DNA of 64,000 nt, from assembly GCF_014633365.1 (NCBI RefSeq), contig NC_068338.1:52959716-53023715 (forward strand). Reading direction: 5' to 3'. This document shows positions 24,519-35,852 of this stretch, piece by piece. The translations under genes and the position numbers were made by a program. This stretch comes from Diospyros lotus. Taxonomy: Eukaryota; Streptophyta; Magnoliopsida; Ericales; Ebenaceae. The number at the start of each line of letters is the position of its first letter. Positions within the stretch are counted from its first letter, which is position 1. A model generated the notes under the pieces. That model saw only the letters and a list, made by a program, of their open reading frames with translations, was not told where the DNA came from and searched no databases.

Positions 24519-25792
24519 ACGTCCATTAATTAATGTAGCTTGATGAAGACAGACTAGCTAGCTAGCTTCTTAGTTTCCAAGATGTAAAATAATGATTGAT
24601 TTTATGCTCTGTATCTGGGTGGGAATTAATTTTGATGCTTAGGAGAAAGCGGAGGCAACACATGACATGGTTATGGCAAACCTTATCATGGTGCCCTCGT
24701 GAACATCCTCGAGATATTTATGACTTGGCCTATAGAGAGAGTAGTCTTCCAGCCGAACAAGGTGAGCGATTGTTATGGACCATCATGATCATGGGACGTG
24801 TCAGTTCTCGTCCACTCACCCATTAGAATAGAAATAAACTCATGAAAACTGATAATATGATCAAAGGTACTCTTCAAGATTAAAGTTTTAAAGATGATAT
24901 TCAGCAACCAAAGATGGACTTGTTTTCACTTGCTTTGAAGGGTATTCTGTAACAGTATCCTTCCTACCTTTATTTGATACTCAGCAGTGAACAATTACAT
25001 ATATAAGAGGAAGTTCTCTTCCGAGAAAAGACGAAGGCCCGGCCCAGCATAGGCGGAGGTGGCAGTTTCCCAGAGAATTGAGGAGAAAAGAAAGACACCC
25101 CAAAATTTTTAGCAATTCAACTACAGAAGAACACAACTCTTCATATATATATGTGTGTGTGTGTATAGCGCTTCTTTTGATTGATGTGGTCAGCTTCTCT
25201 GAGCAACTACTTTTTCCCTCTTTGCTCTCTCTTTCTTTTCCTTCGATAGGGAAGTGGCAAGTGGGAATCTTGAGCTGGGCATGTCCATGAAATCGACCAG
25301 TGAGAAGCAAAAAAGAAAAAGAAAAAGAAAAAGAAAGTCTGACTCAAGATCAGAAGCAGAATGCTTACTTACGCCTTTGAATCAAGAACAGGAGAAAACA
25401 TATATATATATATATGTATGTATAGGAAATATGTACTTGGAACACGTGTCATCTATCACATAAAACAATTGACATATAGCCATGAGAGTTTCTCAGTTGT
25501 TTTACAGAGAAAAAAAAAGGGAACTCTCTCTCTCTCTCTCTCTCTCTGCAGCTTTCAGCATTAATTCTAGAGACCAAGGACTCTTTTCATTTCATGCTGC
25601 ATCAAAGGCCTGACAGGAATACCATTTTATTCCAGTGCAACAAAAGAATAGACATTCTTTATGAGCACGACTCATAAGCTTCTTTGTTACATATATTGGC
25701 ATTAACATTATGCAAGCTCTGCTCCAAACATTCTGGCCTTGTCAGTTCCTCGTTAGAGGATTTTCCTCACTTTTCTTAATTTGTTTCCCCTC
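24519..25792. other. intergenic region between MGNC gene and IQD gene
   Basis: No recognisable exon was found. It contains (AT)n and (GT)n near 25145-25165, a (GAAAAA)n-like run at 25312-25335, (TA)n at 25400-25414 and a (CT)n tract at about 25526-25547. The short open frames here look like chance frames through these repeats. Confidence 0.6.
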
Positions 25793-25800
25793 TATATAAA
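25793..25800 (+). promoter_or_regulatory. probable TATA box of the IQD gene
   Basis: TATATAAA sits in CCCCTCTATATAAAATTCC, 68 nt before the start codon. Transcription would begin near 25830, giving a leader of about 40 nt without upstream ATGs. Confidence 0.5.
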
Positions 25801-25867
25801 ATTCCAACTGGTCCCTGATCTTGTTGGGCTTGTGTTGAGCTCGAGTACTAGAACTGGAAGCTTTTTC

Positions 25868-27647
25868 ATGGGGAAGATTGGAACTGGAGGAAGCTCGTGG
25901 TTGAATGCATTGAAAAAAGCTTTCAGGTCTCCGACGAAAGACAACCAGAAAAGCAGCAGCAGGAGAAGAGAAGAAAATGAACAAGAAGAAGAAGAGAAGG
26001 TAAACGCTATTTAAATTTTAATTGTGTCCAGTTCTAGTCCATATGATCTCGTGTCGGATCGGACGAACATGAACTCATATCTGTGACAATTTTGTGGGTT
26101 TTTGTAGAAGAGAGGAAAGCAAAGGTGGATATTCCACAGAGCTTGCATTTACGAAACCACAATACAGCACAATGAAGCCGCTAATGCTTCAAGAAGTGCT
26201 AGTGCGGCAACTTTGCCGGCAAATCCTGTGCCAGAGGTGGCTGCCGCCGAGCAAAGACGAGCCTATGCGGTGGCTATAGCGACCAAAGCTGCCGCTGAGG
26301 CGGCAGTTGCCACGGCCAGAGCTGCAGTGGAAGTTCTCCGGCTAACCAGGTCCGCCATTCTCGCAAGACAACATAATGCTGCCATAGCCATCCAAACGGC
26401 TTTCAGAGGATATTTGGTAAGCGCTAGTTAAAGGTGACTATTAGGTTCACAGAAATTAAATAACATACGCAAAAGCTCCCAGTAAATTGCAGACGTGAGA
26501 TTGGGTGGTGAGAGAAGGAGTTTTGACAAATTATAGTATGATTCTACAGGCAAGGAGGGCTCTGAGGGCGCTTAAAGGGCTGGTGAAGCTGCAAGCTTTA
26601 GCAAGAGGCAACAATGTGAGAAAGCGCGCAAAAATGACTCTCCAATGCATGCAAGCGCTTGTCCGAGCCCAATCTCGAATGAGCGACCAGCGTAAGAGGC
26701 TATCTTATGAAGGAGTCATGGATTCCATCTTCATGGCTGATCATAGAAAGTCCATTGTAAGTAACGTTTTGTTGCAGAGCGGAATGCTTCTACTTTTATG
26801 CGAGCTTTGATTGATTAGCTTTGCAACTCTGAAACACAGTCCAGAGATGACTGCAGCGGTGAAGATGACTGGAATACAGTAGAAGAGGTCAAAGCTATGG
26901 CTACTACTAAACGTGAAAAGGCCCTTGCTTATGCTTTCTCTCAACAGGTCATCAAATCCATGGCTTCTTTTTCTCTCTGGAGTTGAGTTTAATTTGTAGC
27001 TTCAGCTTAGTACTAAAATTTCTGAACGGTTTCAGATGTGGAGGTCTGATAAGGGCCCAGTCACAGGCAGCCAATTAGCGGTACAGGAGAAATCGGGATT
27101 GCTAGACCAGTGGATGACGACAGGCAGAAGTTCCTGCGACCAAAGACGGGCGTCCCCAGTGCATGAGGTTCCCCGGTTTGCAACAAGCAGAAGTTCCTGT
27201 GACACGATAAAAACAGTTGAAATCGACACTTCCAGGCCTTACTCTTGCTCAACCCCCAACTTCCAACAAGAGCCATTTCCATCGCCTTACAAACCAAAAC
27301 CTTTCCAAGTACACTCGGCCAGCCCACGGTGCATAAGGGAAGACATAAACTACCTCAAAGCTCAGACGCCAACCCTGCGCTCCATTCATACCAGTACTGC
27401 ATCTACGCCCAACTACATGGTTGCCACAGCATCGGCCAAGGCACGGGTCCGATCACATAGTGCACCGAGGCAAAGGCCACTGAGCGACAGACCAAGTTCA
27501 GCCAAGAAACGCCTATCTTTCCCTGTTCCGGACCCTTCAGTTGAGGTGGAGCAAAGGTCTAACGTGTCCTCGTGTTGCCATGGCTGTGGTCACGAAGTTT
27601 CTTCACCTTCGGCTGCAGCCGGTGGTGTTAGGAGGTGGCTGAATTGA
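25868..27647 (+). CDS. IQD: IQ67-domain (IQD) calmodulin-binding protein, 455 aa, 5 exons
   Basis: Exons: 25868-25999, 26108-26416, 26550-26756, 26840-26947, 27036-27647. All introns are phase 0 and GT-AG. The N-terminus [20 protein letters not shown] is typical of the IQD16-18 group. An Ala-rich segment precedes the IQ67 domain at about 134-200: [10 protein letters not shown], the diagnostic phase-0 intron, then [20 protein letters not shown] and a third IQ-like CMQALVRAQ. The C-terminus has a DUF4005-like block with [19 protein letters not shown] and a basic [11 protein letters not shown] motif. IQD proteins bind calmodulin through IQ67 and tend to associate with microtubules, plasma membrane or nucleus. 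The frame is intact and it looks functional. The exact IQD number is not assigned. Confidence 0.93.
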
Positions 27648-27727
27648 ACTATTTTACCCAAGATTTAAGGGAGAAGAAGCATGCTGAATTGAACTATTTT
27701 ACCCAAGATTTAAGGGAGAAGAAGCAG
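27638..27727 (+). repeat. 45-bp tandem duplication over the IQD stop codon
   Basis: Units 27638-27682 and 27683-27727 are identical as far as read, both beginning GCTGAATTGAACTATTTTAC. The first includes the last residues and the TGA of the IQD gene, so the stop context is copied in the 3' UTR. Identity suggests a recent event or an assembly artefact. Confidence 0.9.
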
Positions 27728-28521
27728 CTGGTTGAAAAAAGCTCTGTGCTCGGAAATAATCCTAAGCAAATGTACTATGCTTACATTGAATGCTTTGCCT
27801 ATCAACTTCGTTTGACGCACATTTTTTCTATTGTAACTGCTCTGAAGTTGGGTCTGAAACATTCAAATTTCAGTAATCTTATCAGAATTAAAGTAGATAG
27901 TCACTCTTAAAATTCACGTAAGATCAAAACATTAGCCCCAAATTACCATTGAAAGATCAAGTCAAGTGGATAAAATAAGCATCTTGTTGCTACCAAATCC
28001 CGTAAAACTCTATGCATCAGGACTAGTAGTTTGAAAATTTCCACGGCCTTATCTTCGGACCAAGATCAAGCATTTTACCAAAATTAGAAGGTAAAAACCA
28101 AAAACATGGATCATTGTGCCAGCAAATATTAGTGTCAGCAACTTCTACTTTCTGGTGAATCCAGCAGAAACCAACAACCTTAGAATCAATTAGAACAATC
28201 TTAATATATATTTTTATATAGAGAGATTTGAGGGCAATAACCTTGTAAGCCCGATCAAGTCTGTAAAATTTTCGCAAAAAAGTGAAATACAACTGTACCA
28301 TGAGAAAAGGGGACCTTTCTATAAAGGTCTATAGTAAAACACACTATATTACAGATCTAGATAAGGTCATCAGATATGTAATATACGCGTATATATAATA
28401 ATTGGAACCTCTAAAGCTCGGTTTCCACAGGTAAACAAGAAACAAACATGACAAAGGTTGTAAAAGAACCGGGTCCAAAATGAACAAAAACCACTCTGAA
28501 AACATGACAAATTGCTCAAAC
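27728..28521. other. intergenic region between convergent IQD and GRF genes
   Basis: This about 0.8-kb region must hold both 3' UTRs, since the two genes converge. No coding potential or repeat was recognised. It is moderately AT-rich. Confidence 0.55.
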
Positions 28522-30412
28522 TCAGCTCAGCCACTGGAAAGGCATGATCTTTGAGGCTGCAACCGTTGGGCTTGTGCAGCCACTGGCATCAGACGGAGAT
28601 GAGGGCCTGGTAGAACCCTCATTGCAGGGAAAGGGAAAACTTGGAGCCGAGTTCTCAGTAACGCTGCTATGGTTTAAAACCTCGGCCAATGGCCCACCGG
28701 GTGTTGCGGAATCCAGCCAAGAAACCGGGTTGACCCAGCTCGAAACATGGGGCTTTTGCTGATTATCCATTTCCTCGTCGAGAGTCATGGCCATTGAGAG
28801 AGTGAGAGAAGAAGGGGAGAGGTTATTGCTGTGTGAAGAAACAGAGGACTCGTTGTTGCTGTTGTTGGCGTTGAGATCTTCATTTGACCAGGCATCAATG
28901 AAACCCCTAGGAGTTTCGATTTGGGGCTGGCTGTGGAAGCCAAGAAGATCAGGATTCGCAAAATCTGCATACGACATCAGATTCAGAGGCTCTTGGATGC
29001 AATCTTGCTGGAAAACAGCCGAGCTTTCACTTGTCAATCCTATGTTTGTCTGTAAGAGATGCTGCCATTCTTGCTCAACAGTCCAATCCAAGCCCCTTCA
29101 ATTAGCCAAGCCCAGATCAATAAATCAAGCAAGGAAGCAAAACCCATAATTTGTAAAAACGTGCACGAAGCTCCCGCACACGAGGCTCCGGCAGAGCCAT
29201 AATTGCATATAACCTTCCTCTTTATCTTTTTGTGAAGAGGCAGTTTTCCCAACCCAGAACCGTGATATTTAGCAACCTAAAATCAAAACCCATAATTTGT
29301 AAAGCTAAGAAGAAATTAAAGAAAACTAACCCATTGGGTGGTTGCATGGTGGATTCAAGAAGGCGAGGAGAGGAGGAAATGGGGGAGTGAGAAGTGGGCT
29401 TGGGAGTAGGTGGAAGAGCAGAACGTGGCTTCTTGTTGCTGTTGGTGGTGGTGAAAGGGGAGTGAAGTTCCACAGGCTTTCTTGAACGGGGGCGGCCTCT
29501 GTGCATGTGGCGCTCGCAGTATTTCTGATTGGGAGCCACATCTCTCGAGCACCTCCACTTCTTCCCGTCGGTTCTTTTGCACCTCCCTGGCTCCGGATCT
29601 TTGCTGTTGGAGAATTTCAGGCTCAGATTGAACACAGAACAACCGCCACCACCCACTGCCCAACAAAGCAAACAAACCAACACCACACATCAAATCATCC
29701 AGACAAGAAAAAAAAAAACTAAGAAAACAACGTCAAGAAGAGAAAGAGAGGGTTTTTGATTGATTACAGGAAGAGTGTGAAGCAGCAGCTGCAGGATCCT
29801 GATCACTGGAACAGAGAAGATAAGGGGGCACAGGAAGAGAAGCCACCATATACTTGTAGATCATGGCTTGTCTCTGAAGCTCCTTCCACTGAGCCATTGT
29901 AAAAGGAAACCCCAAAGCTGCCGCCATTCCTCCTCCCCCTACAAAAAAAAAAAAAATCTCATCTTCAGAAACACTTTCACTGTTTCGCGCCCTCTCCCTC
30001 GCCCCCTCTCTCCCTCTTATTTAATCAAAACCCACATAACATAAATGAGAAGAAAATTTTGGTTTTAGTCTTGGTTTTGGCTATAGCTAGGAGGCTGACA
30101 TGGAGAAAAGAAAAACAAGTTACCTGGGGATCTGGAAGCGGTGGTGGAAAAAATGTCAAAAGACTGGAAAGTCCTCCTCCTCCTCCTACTCCTCAAAACT
30201 GAAGCAGAAGCAGCAGCAACAGCAGCAGCAGAAGCCGGAGTAGAACCATCATGATGGTATATATGGGTGCTGCTGGACCAGCTGCAACCCACAGCCACCT
30301 CGTTGCCTCCGCTGTTAGAATTAATGGGCCCACAGGAAGAAGGAGGAGGGGATATCGTTGCTGTCGATGATGATGATGATGATGGACGGTGGTGATCATC
30401 ATCCATCATCAT
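28522..30412 (-). CDS. GRF: growth-regulating factor (QLQ + WRC), 452 aa, 4 exons
   Basis: Exons on the minus strand: 30412-30124, 29938-29768, 29655-29331, 29095-28522. Frame continues across all GT-AG junctions. The N-terminus is low-complexity (MMMDDDHH, Ser/Ala-rich, RRRRR). The QLQ domain at about 107-142 reads [19 protein letters not shown] and contacts GIF co-activators. The WRC domain at about 173-216 reads [16 protein letters not shown], then [10 protein letters not shown], with the C3H zinc residues C179, C189, C200 and H203 and a basic nuclear signal. The C-terminal Ser/Asn-rich activation region includes a [20 protein letters not shown] stretch shared by several GRFs. The intron between QLQ and WRC is usual. 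A miR396 site lies in exon 3. It appears intact. The start is the first of three consecutive Met codons. Confidence 0.95.
29468..29489 (-). promoter_or_regulatory. miR396 target site in GRF exon 3
   Basis: The mRNA-sense sequence CCGTTCAAGAAAGCCTGTGG (with two further A's) encodes R-S-R-K-P-V-E at the end of the WRC domain. It pairs with miR396 with the one-base bulge known for nearly all GRF targets. The site indicates post-transcriptional repression in mature tissue, as established for the family. Confidence 0.9.
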
Positions 30413-31246
30413 GATGATGAGGATAATGATGGTGGGCCATCATCATCATCTTAATAAGAGGAGGAGGAGGAGGAGAGAATGATCCAACGGTTGATGCCTT
30501 GACCGAAACGCAAAACCCACTTTCCATTCTCTTAAAAACCTCTTTTCCCTAAAACGGAAACTCCCCTGCCTGCTCCATACAATCAGCAAACAGGAAATCC
30601 TCTCTGAGCTAGCCCCGTTTTCTCAGTCAGGCTTCCTGATCATCCTAAACTAAACTCTGCTTTTTCTTCTTTTTTTCTTTATTACTTTGTGGGTTTGGAA
30701 AGAGTTAAAAATGATAAAAGGGGGTTTATTTGAGCTGGGGCCTTCGTAGGAAGCGCTTTTGCCGCCATTGTCGCCCTCTGCCTTGCTTCCATGTTACCAA
30801 CATTCGCACATTTGTATTATATTTTCTTACACACACACACCATATAATAACAGTAAAAAGCAACTTATTTCCCTTCTCTCTCTCATTATTGCGTTATCTA
30901 TCGTTTTCTGGATGTAAAGCTGGCCACCGTACTTGTTTATTTTATGCAGAAATGAAACAGGATTTGAGCTCCACCAGACCAGAGTGCGCTAGTGGGGAGA
31001 GTAGATAGTTATGGGGGGAGGGGTCTCTTGTTTACAACTTAATTAGCAGTATTCCCTCGTCAAATCTGAATGAATGAACAATTTAAAACAGTGTATTCCC
31101 TCGTCATCTTAATTATAATAAGAAGGAAAAGACTCTTGGAAGTGGATACGTCGGGGCACTGCGCATTGATAGGCAACGTTGTAGACAAAGGTCCCCTTAA
31201 AGCCCACTGACTCATTGACATTGATTTGATTGGGAAACCATATATT

Positions 31247-32047
31247 AGAAAGGCAAAAGACAACAAAATATCTCTCAACTTTGACATTTTGGCCATTTAG
31301 TCCTCCGAACTTTAACTTTAACTTATTGTTCTCTTTAACTTTAATTTGTTAGTAATTTGCACATCTCAACTTCTAATTTTATAATAATCATATATTTTTT
31401 TGGTCCAATCAACATAGTGCATAAACTCACACATAATTGATGAACGTCATATTTTGCTTCATTTTTTCTTACATCGATCAACCTCTTATTTTTTTTTATC
31501 GTCGATCAATCAAGAAATATTTTTATCAAAATTTTTCTAAAAAATAGAAATATCAACACTATTCAAGGTGAGAATGTCAATAAGTTCAGGATTAGTAAAG
31601 ACAATCATGATGGAGTAGGGTCATCCACGGCTACGAGTTAAAATATATTATCTTTTTTTAACCAAATCCTCTTTGAGCTTATCATTTTTTTTATAATATT
31701 TAGGAACTCATTATATTGCCATAGAGATTTTTTAAAAAAGTCAGAGGTCATTTATCTTGGGTTTCTCCTTCCTCACCACCAACTGAACTCTTGCATTCCT
31801 TGATGTCGACTGATCTTAGTCCCTCATTCCTTGTTGTTGATTGATCTTGTTTCTTTATTTTTCATCGTTGACTAATCTTATTTCGATCACATCAGACGTT
31901 TATAAGTCACGAGTTATATTTTACCTATTAAAGTGTGTAATTATTATAAAATTAAAAATTGAGAGGCCCAATAAATTTAAGTTAAAATTGAGAGGCCAAA
32001 CTACTAAAATACCAAAGTTAAAAAAGTGACAATTTTTATGCCTTTTC
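31247..32047. repeat. fold-back element, arms about 130 bp
   Basis: The left arm starts GAAAGGCAAAAGACAAC and runs through CTCAACTTTGACATTTTGGC to TCTAATTTTATAATAATCA. The right arm, read in reverse complement from 32047, gives GAAAAGGCATAAAAATTGTC, then TTTAACTTTGGTATTTTAG and TTTAATTTTATAATAATTAC. This fits a long-TIR non-autonomous DNA element of about 0.8 kb. No clear target duplication was seen. Confidence 0.6.
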
Positions 32048-33975
32048 AAATGATAATCTCATTTTACAGCATCTGATTAAGTGAGATAATGTGATTTGCA
32101 TTTAATTTATTTTTTCAATAAAAGGGATAGGATTGAATGATTTTATGGGTTGATTTTTGCATGACGTGACGGGGGGGAGGGACATCAAATAAAATCACGG
32201 GTCAGACATGGGATACTGTAGAGGAAGGAAGGAGTTGAAAAGTGAGAAGCCGGGGAGGGGGCCCAATCCGCTGCGCAGGCGTCCAGAAACGGGTACGATT
32301 ACACTTGCCCCCCTCTCCCCCCCAAAAAAAAAGAAAAATCGCCGTTAACGTACACGGCCTGCCGTCATTGACCGTCATCAACATCGAATCCGTCCTCGGC
32401 ATCCAGCATGGGACGAGGTGGGCCCCGCTCTTCTCCTAACAGAACAGAAAACACCCACGCGCTTCTCCAATGGCGTCATTTCACCTCACCTCCGCGGGGT
32501 GGGCCCCGCCGCAGTAAATAAAATTTTGACGTGAAAAATGAAAAGTCCCATTAAATGATTAAATAACTAAATTAAAAAATAACAACAAAAGAAAATAGAT
32601 GTTGGCTTTGGTTTTTAGGCTAAGACTATTCACGTGCGAAGATCTTCTCCACGCCACCGCCTTCCCTTATTGGCTCAAAATGCGGTAGCTAGAGGACACC
32701 ATTAACCCACGATTCGTTTTACGCAAAGAGCTATGATGACTTTTTATTTATTTATTATTATTAATATTATTATTGTGTTTTAAATTTTTAAAATCAATTT
32801 ATATATAAATTTCTACATAGATGGTTGTTGGTTATTATAAATATTGGTTAAATTTATATTTTTATTTTTTTATCCCAAGGAGGGGCGGGGGGGGGGGGGG
32901 CATGGAGATGGAGTGGAGCAAGGAAAGGTGGGGTTGTTGTTGCGGAGCATTGAATATGATGAGGAGCCGAAACAAGCAGTAAAAATCAGGGAATTGGAGG
33001 GGGGATTGACAGCTGTATCCGAATTCCAACATGTCTTGTCCCCATCTCCCCCCAACTTGTACGCACCGTCACTCATTCAATTCCTGGATTGATCATATAA
33101 GTCATAGCCGCATGACTATCCATTTATTACTACTATTTTTATTAATAAATTTTATCACCTTTCACATTTCAATATATATTTTATGAGTTAAAATTAACTA
33201 TTGTTTTACAAGATTATAATTATATTTATTTATCGCTAATTAAATACTGTGCTTAAGACAATAATTAAAATAATAATTATTACTTTTAACACTTGTATTG
33301 CTACTCTTTTTCTTTTTTTATACAATGAATCCTCCCGGGAATGTAAAAGGGTATGAATAGGTCCAATAATTGAACCCACCCAATCAATTAAAAAGACTCA
33401 ATAAGCTTAGTTTTAATGTTTTTTTTTTTTTTTGTGTTTTTTTTACCTAAGTAAGTAATAGTGAATAAGGTTGTGTTATAACCTCCGATCCAACACTCTA
33501 AGCTCTTTAATTACAGTTTCTAACTTGTTAGCCAAATGATGAAGGATGGGATGGGATTGGGGAGGGGGTGTCTCCAGTGGGAGGGACAACAGAATGGAGT
33601 AGGGGAAGAGAGGGGGACAAAGGACAAATGTGGGTGGGATTCCTAAGCTACCCCCGCCAAGGAAACACAGCCAATGTATCATTTCATATCACACATTCAA
33701 GATTATGTTACACAACCCACAGTCACTATAGTTAATGCCTCCTGTTCCAACAGCCCCCACCATGTGGACGTGGTTGAGGTGTGGCCATGGATGGCATATA
33801 TGGGCATCATGGGCCCCCCCTCTCTCTCTTATGACTTATGTCCCCCACCACCACCCCAATGCCCTCCCCCTCCCGGACCCAACATTTCTCTTTTCCTCTC
33901 TTCTTCTCCTCCTCTTACACTTTCTTTTGTCAAATGGATTTTACAAATAAGAAAATCTAAAGAATGGCCCATTAA

Positions 33976-34600
33976 TTAAAAAAAAAAATCAAATACATAT
34001 TTTAATTTTTATACTTATATATTTTTTGTTTAAATACTTATTTTTTATTATTTTAATTATATTATTAAATTATATAATTTCGAATCAATTATACACTTCG
34101 CCACTATTGATCTACCACGTGTAATGCACATACGCTAAATATCTAAATTATCTCTCACATGAGTGCAAACCAACCACTATCTTCATCACAGTTTTTTCTT
34201 TTAGTGGTCAGCAACGAGGCAAATGTAGGCCGCTGAGAAGTGGCAAGCAAAGGTGTTGATGGTAGGAGAAGGCGACAAGTGCAAGCCATCATCAGTTGAG
34301 GAAGGTGGAAGGCCAAGAGGCAATTTCGCCAACAACTTCATCTCCTTGACTTCCATCTTTCCCGACTGACAATGGCGTGCACTTGACGCCTTCGCTTGTC
34401 ACCTCTTGATGGTTTGCACTTGTTTATCGTTGGCCATTGAAGAAAGAAGATATGGCGAGTATAGTGGTTGTTTTACACGTACACGCGTGAAATATAATTT
34501 GAGTATTCTAACAAATTAACTGTAGCGAAGTGTTATTAAAACAACAAAAAGTTTAAGTAGTTAAACAAAAAAAAATGTATAAGTTGACAAAAGAACACAC
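33976..34600. repeat. fold-back element, about 0.6 kb
   Basis: AT-rich outer arms (left TTTTTTGTTTAAATACTTA, right reverse complement TTTTTTTGTTTAACTACTTA) enclose a less AT-rich centre. The centre is also self-complementary: GACAAGTGCAAGCCATCA near 34275 pairs with TGATGGTTTGCACTTG near 34408. The outer arms resemble the arms of the element at 22345-22760, so the two may be one family. Confidence 0.55.
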
Positions 34601-35852
34601 GGATTTATGTTTAGCTAATGTTTGTAATTTGTAAATTATTGAGCATGCCCATAAGTTTATTTATTTGTATGCGAAAAATAGTAGTTAGAAGTTTTCATTA
34701 TTTTAAAAAGAGAGTACTTTAACTATAACTCATATATTAATTCATTGATAATACTAAAAGTTTGAGTAATCACTTCCAATAATGATGTTATACCAAGAGC
34801 GCAATGCTTTTGTTAGGCTCGATATGGGCTAAGCTGGAATTTGCCGGGGCCTTAGGCCATTTCTAACGTAGAGCCGCCATGTTGGCTAAGCCAAAATTTG
34901 GAGAGCAATTCCCACAATTTTTGGTCCAACGTTGCTTCCTACTTGTCTTATTATTCTTCAAATTTTTGTGGAGTTTCAAAAGGCTCCCTATAGTTGAAGA
35001 GTAATGTTTTGCTCCCTGCATTTCTCCAACGACTCTCTTTGGCTTTTGAGATTTGAAGAAACGCCTCCAACGGGTCTCTGTTCCATCTGAGATTTGAGGA
35101 AGACGTCGGCAACGAGCAATAACGACGATGATAAGCAGTAGAGATGACAGTGAAGAGCAGCAGCGACGACAATGGAGGAGAATGAGCAACGACCACCAGA
35201 TTCGCCTACCAGTGGCGACACTTCCCTCTTCTAGCAGCGGCGACGACTCCCTCCTTCTTCTAGATTTGTTATTTATATATTGTATTTTATATAAACTTTG
35301 TATATATTTAAGTATTGAGTTCATTATATTTTGAAAATTCCATTCTTCTTCGGATCAATTTACGCCCATCTTTTCTTGAGTGTTCATTTTGTTTTTTATT
35401 AATTAAATCAATAGTGAGTTATTTAAATTTTATTATTTATATAGTAATTGAAATTTTCATCCAGTATTTTTGTTTTATTTGTTTATTTTCTAATATTAAG
35501 AAGTTCTTTAGTATACAAAATTTTGTTTGATTATTAATTATTTCTTGTCTTGCTTGATTTTAAGTTAAGATGTGTTTGGTTAACTAGAAGAATGTTTAGA
35601 TTTTGTGTGTGCATGTATTTTATTATTTTGTATATTTGATTATTCATTTTGTGTTTATTTAATTATTGATTATGTATACGTGTATCGCATTATTTCAATA
35701 TAATGTTTTTAAACTGATCCTAAAAATGGATGTCAAAGTTATTCAATTAGATTATTTAATGTTGTATTAAAATAATAGTTATTGTATCACAAGAAGAGTA
35801 ATTATTTTCATGATTTTTTATACGTAGTGTAACCAATTAGCTTTTGTTTACC

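Larger units (their letters stand above)
30413..34854. other. GRF promoter side and intergenic spacer
   Basis: The GRF leader has GAG/CCT and ATG/CAT trinucleotide repeats near 30405-30475. Farther out, two long fold-back elements occupy about 31247-32047 and 33976-34600. A GC-rich patch lies at 32180-32520, and a G-run at 32884-32900. Nothing resembling a further gene was found. The open frames at 33.5-34.0 kb are CT-rich chance frames. Confidence 0.55.

Noticed and set aside
24596..24826. 76-aa frame after the MGNC gene
   Set aside because: No recognisable motif, no second exon and no similarity to the neighbours.
27635..27910. 91-aa frame with two repeated 15-residue stretches
   Set aside because: The repetition simply reflects the 45-bp DNA duplication across the IQD stop codon.
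28787..29149. 120-aa plus-strand frame
   Set aside because: Antisense of GRF exon 4; the GRF frame explains all conserved residues.
30193..30402. His- and Leu-rich minus-strand frame
   Set aside because: An alternate frame through the trinucleotide repeats of GRF exon 1.
33476..33979. Pro/Ser-rich frames on both strands
   Set aside because: CT/GA-rich low-complexity sequence with no start context, splice partners or known family.
34863..35324. 153-aa frame on the minus strand and its shadows
   Set aside because: It starts inside the terminal region of the Harbinger element; Ser/Arg/Leu-rich from repeats, without domain features, so treated as subterminal non-coding sequence.
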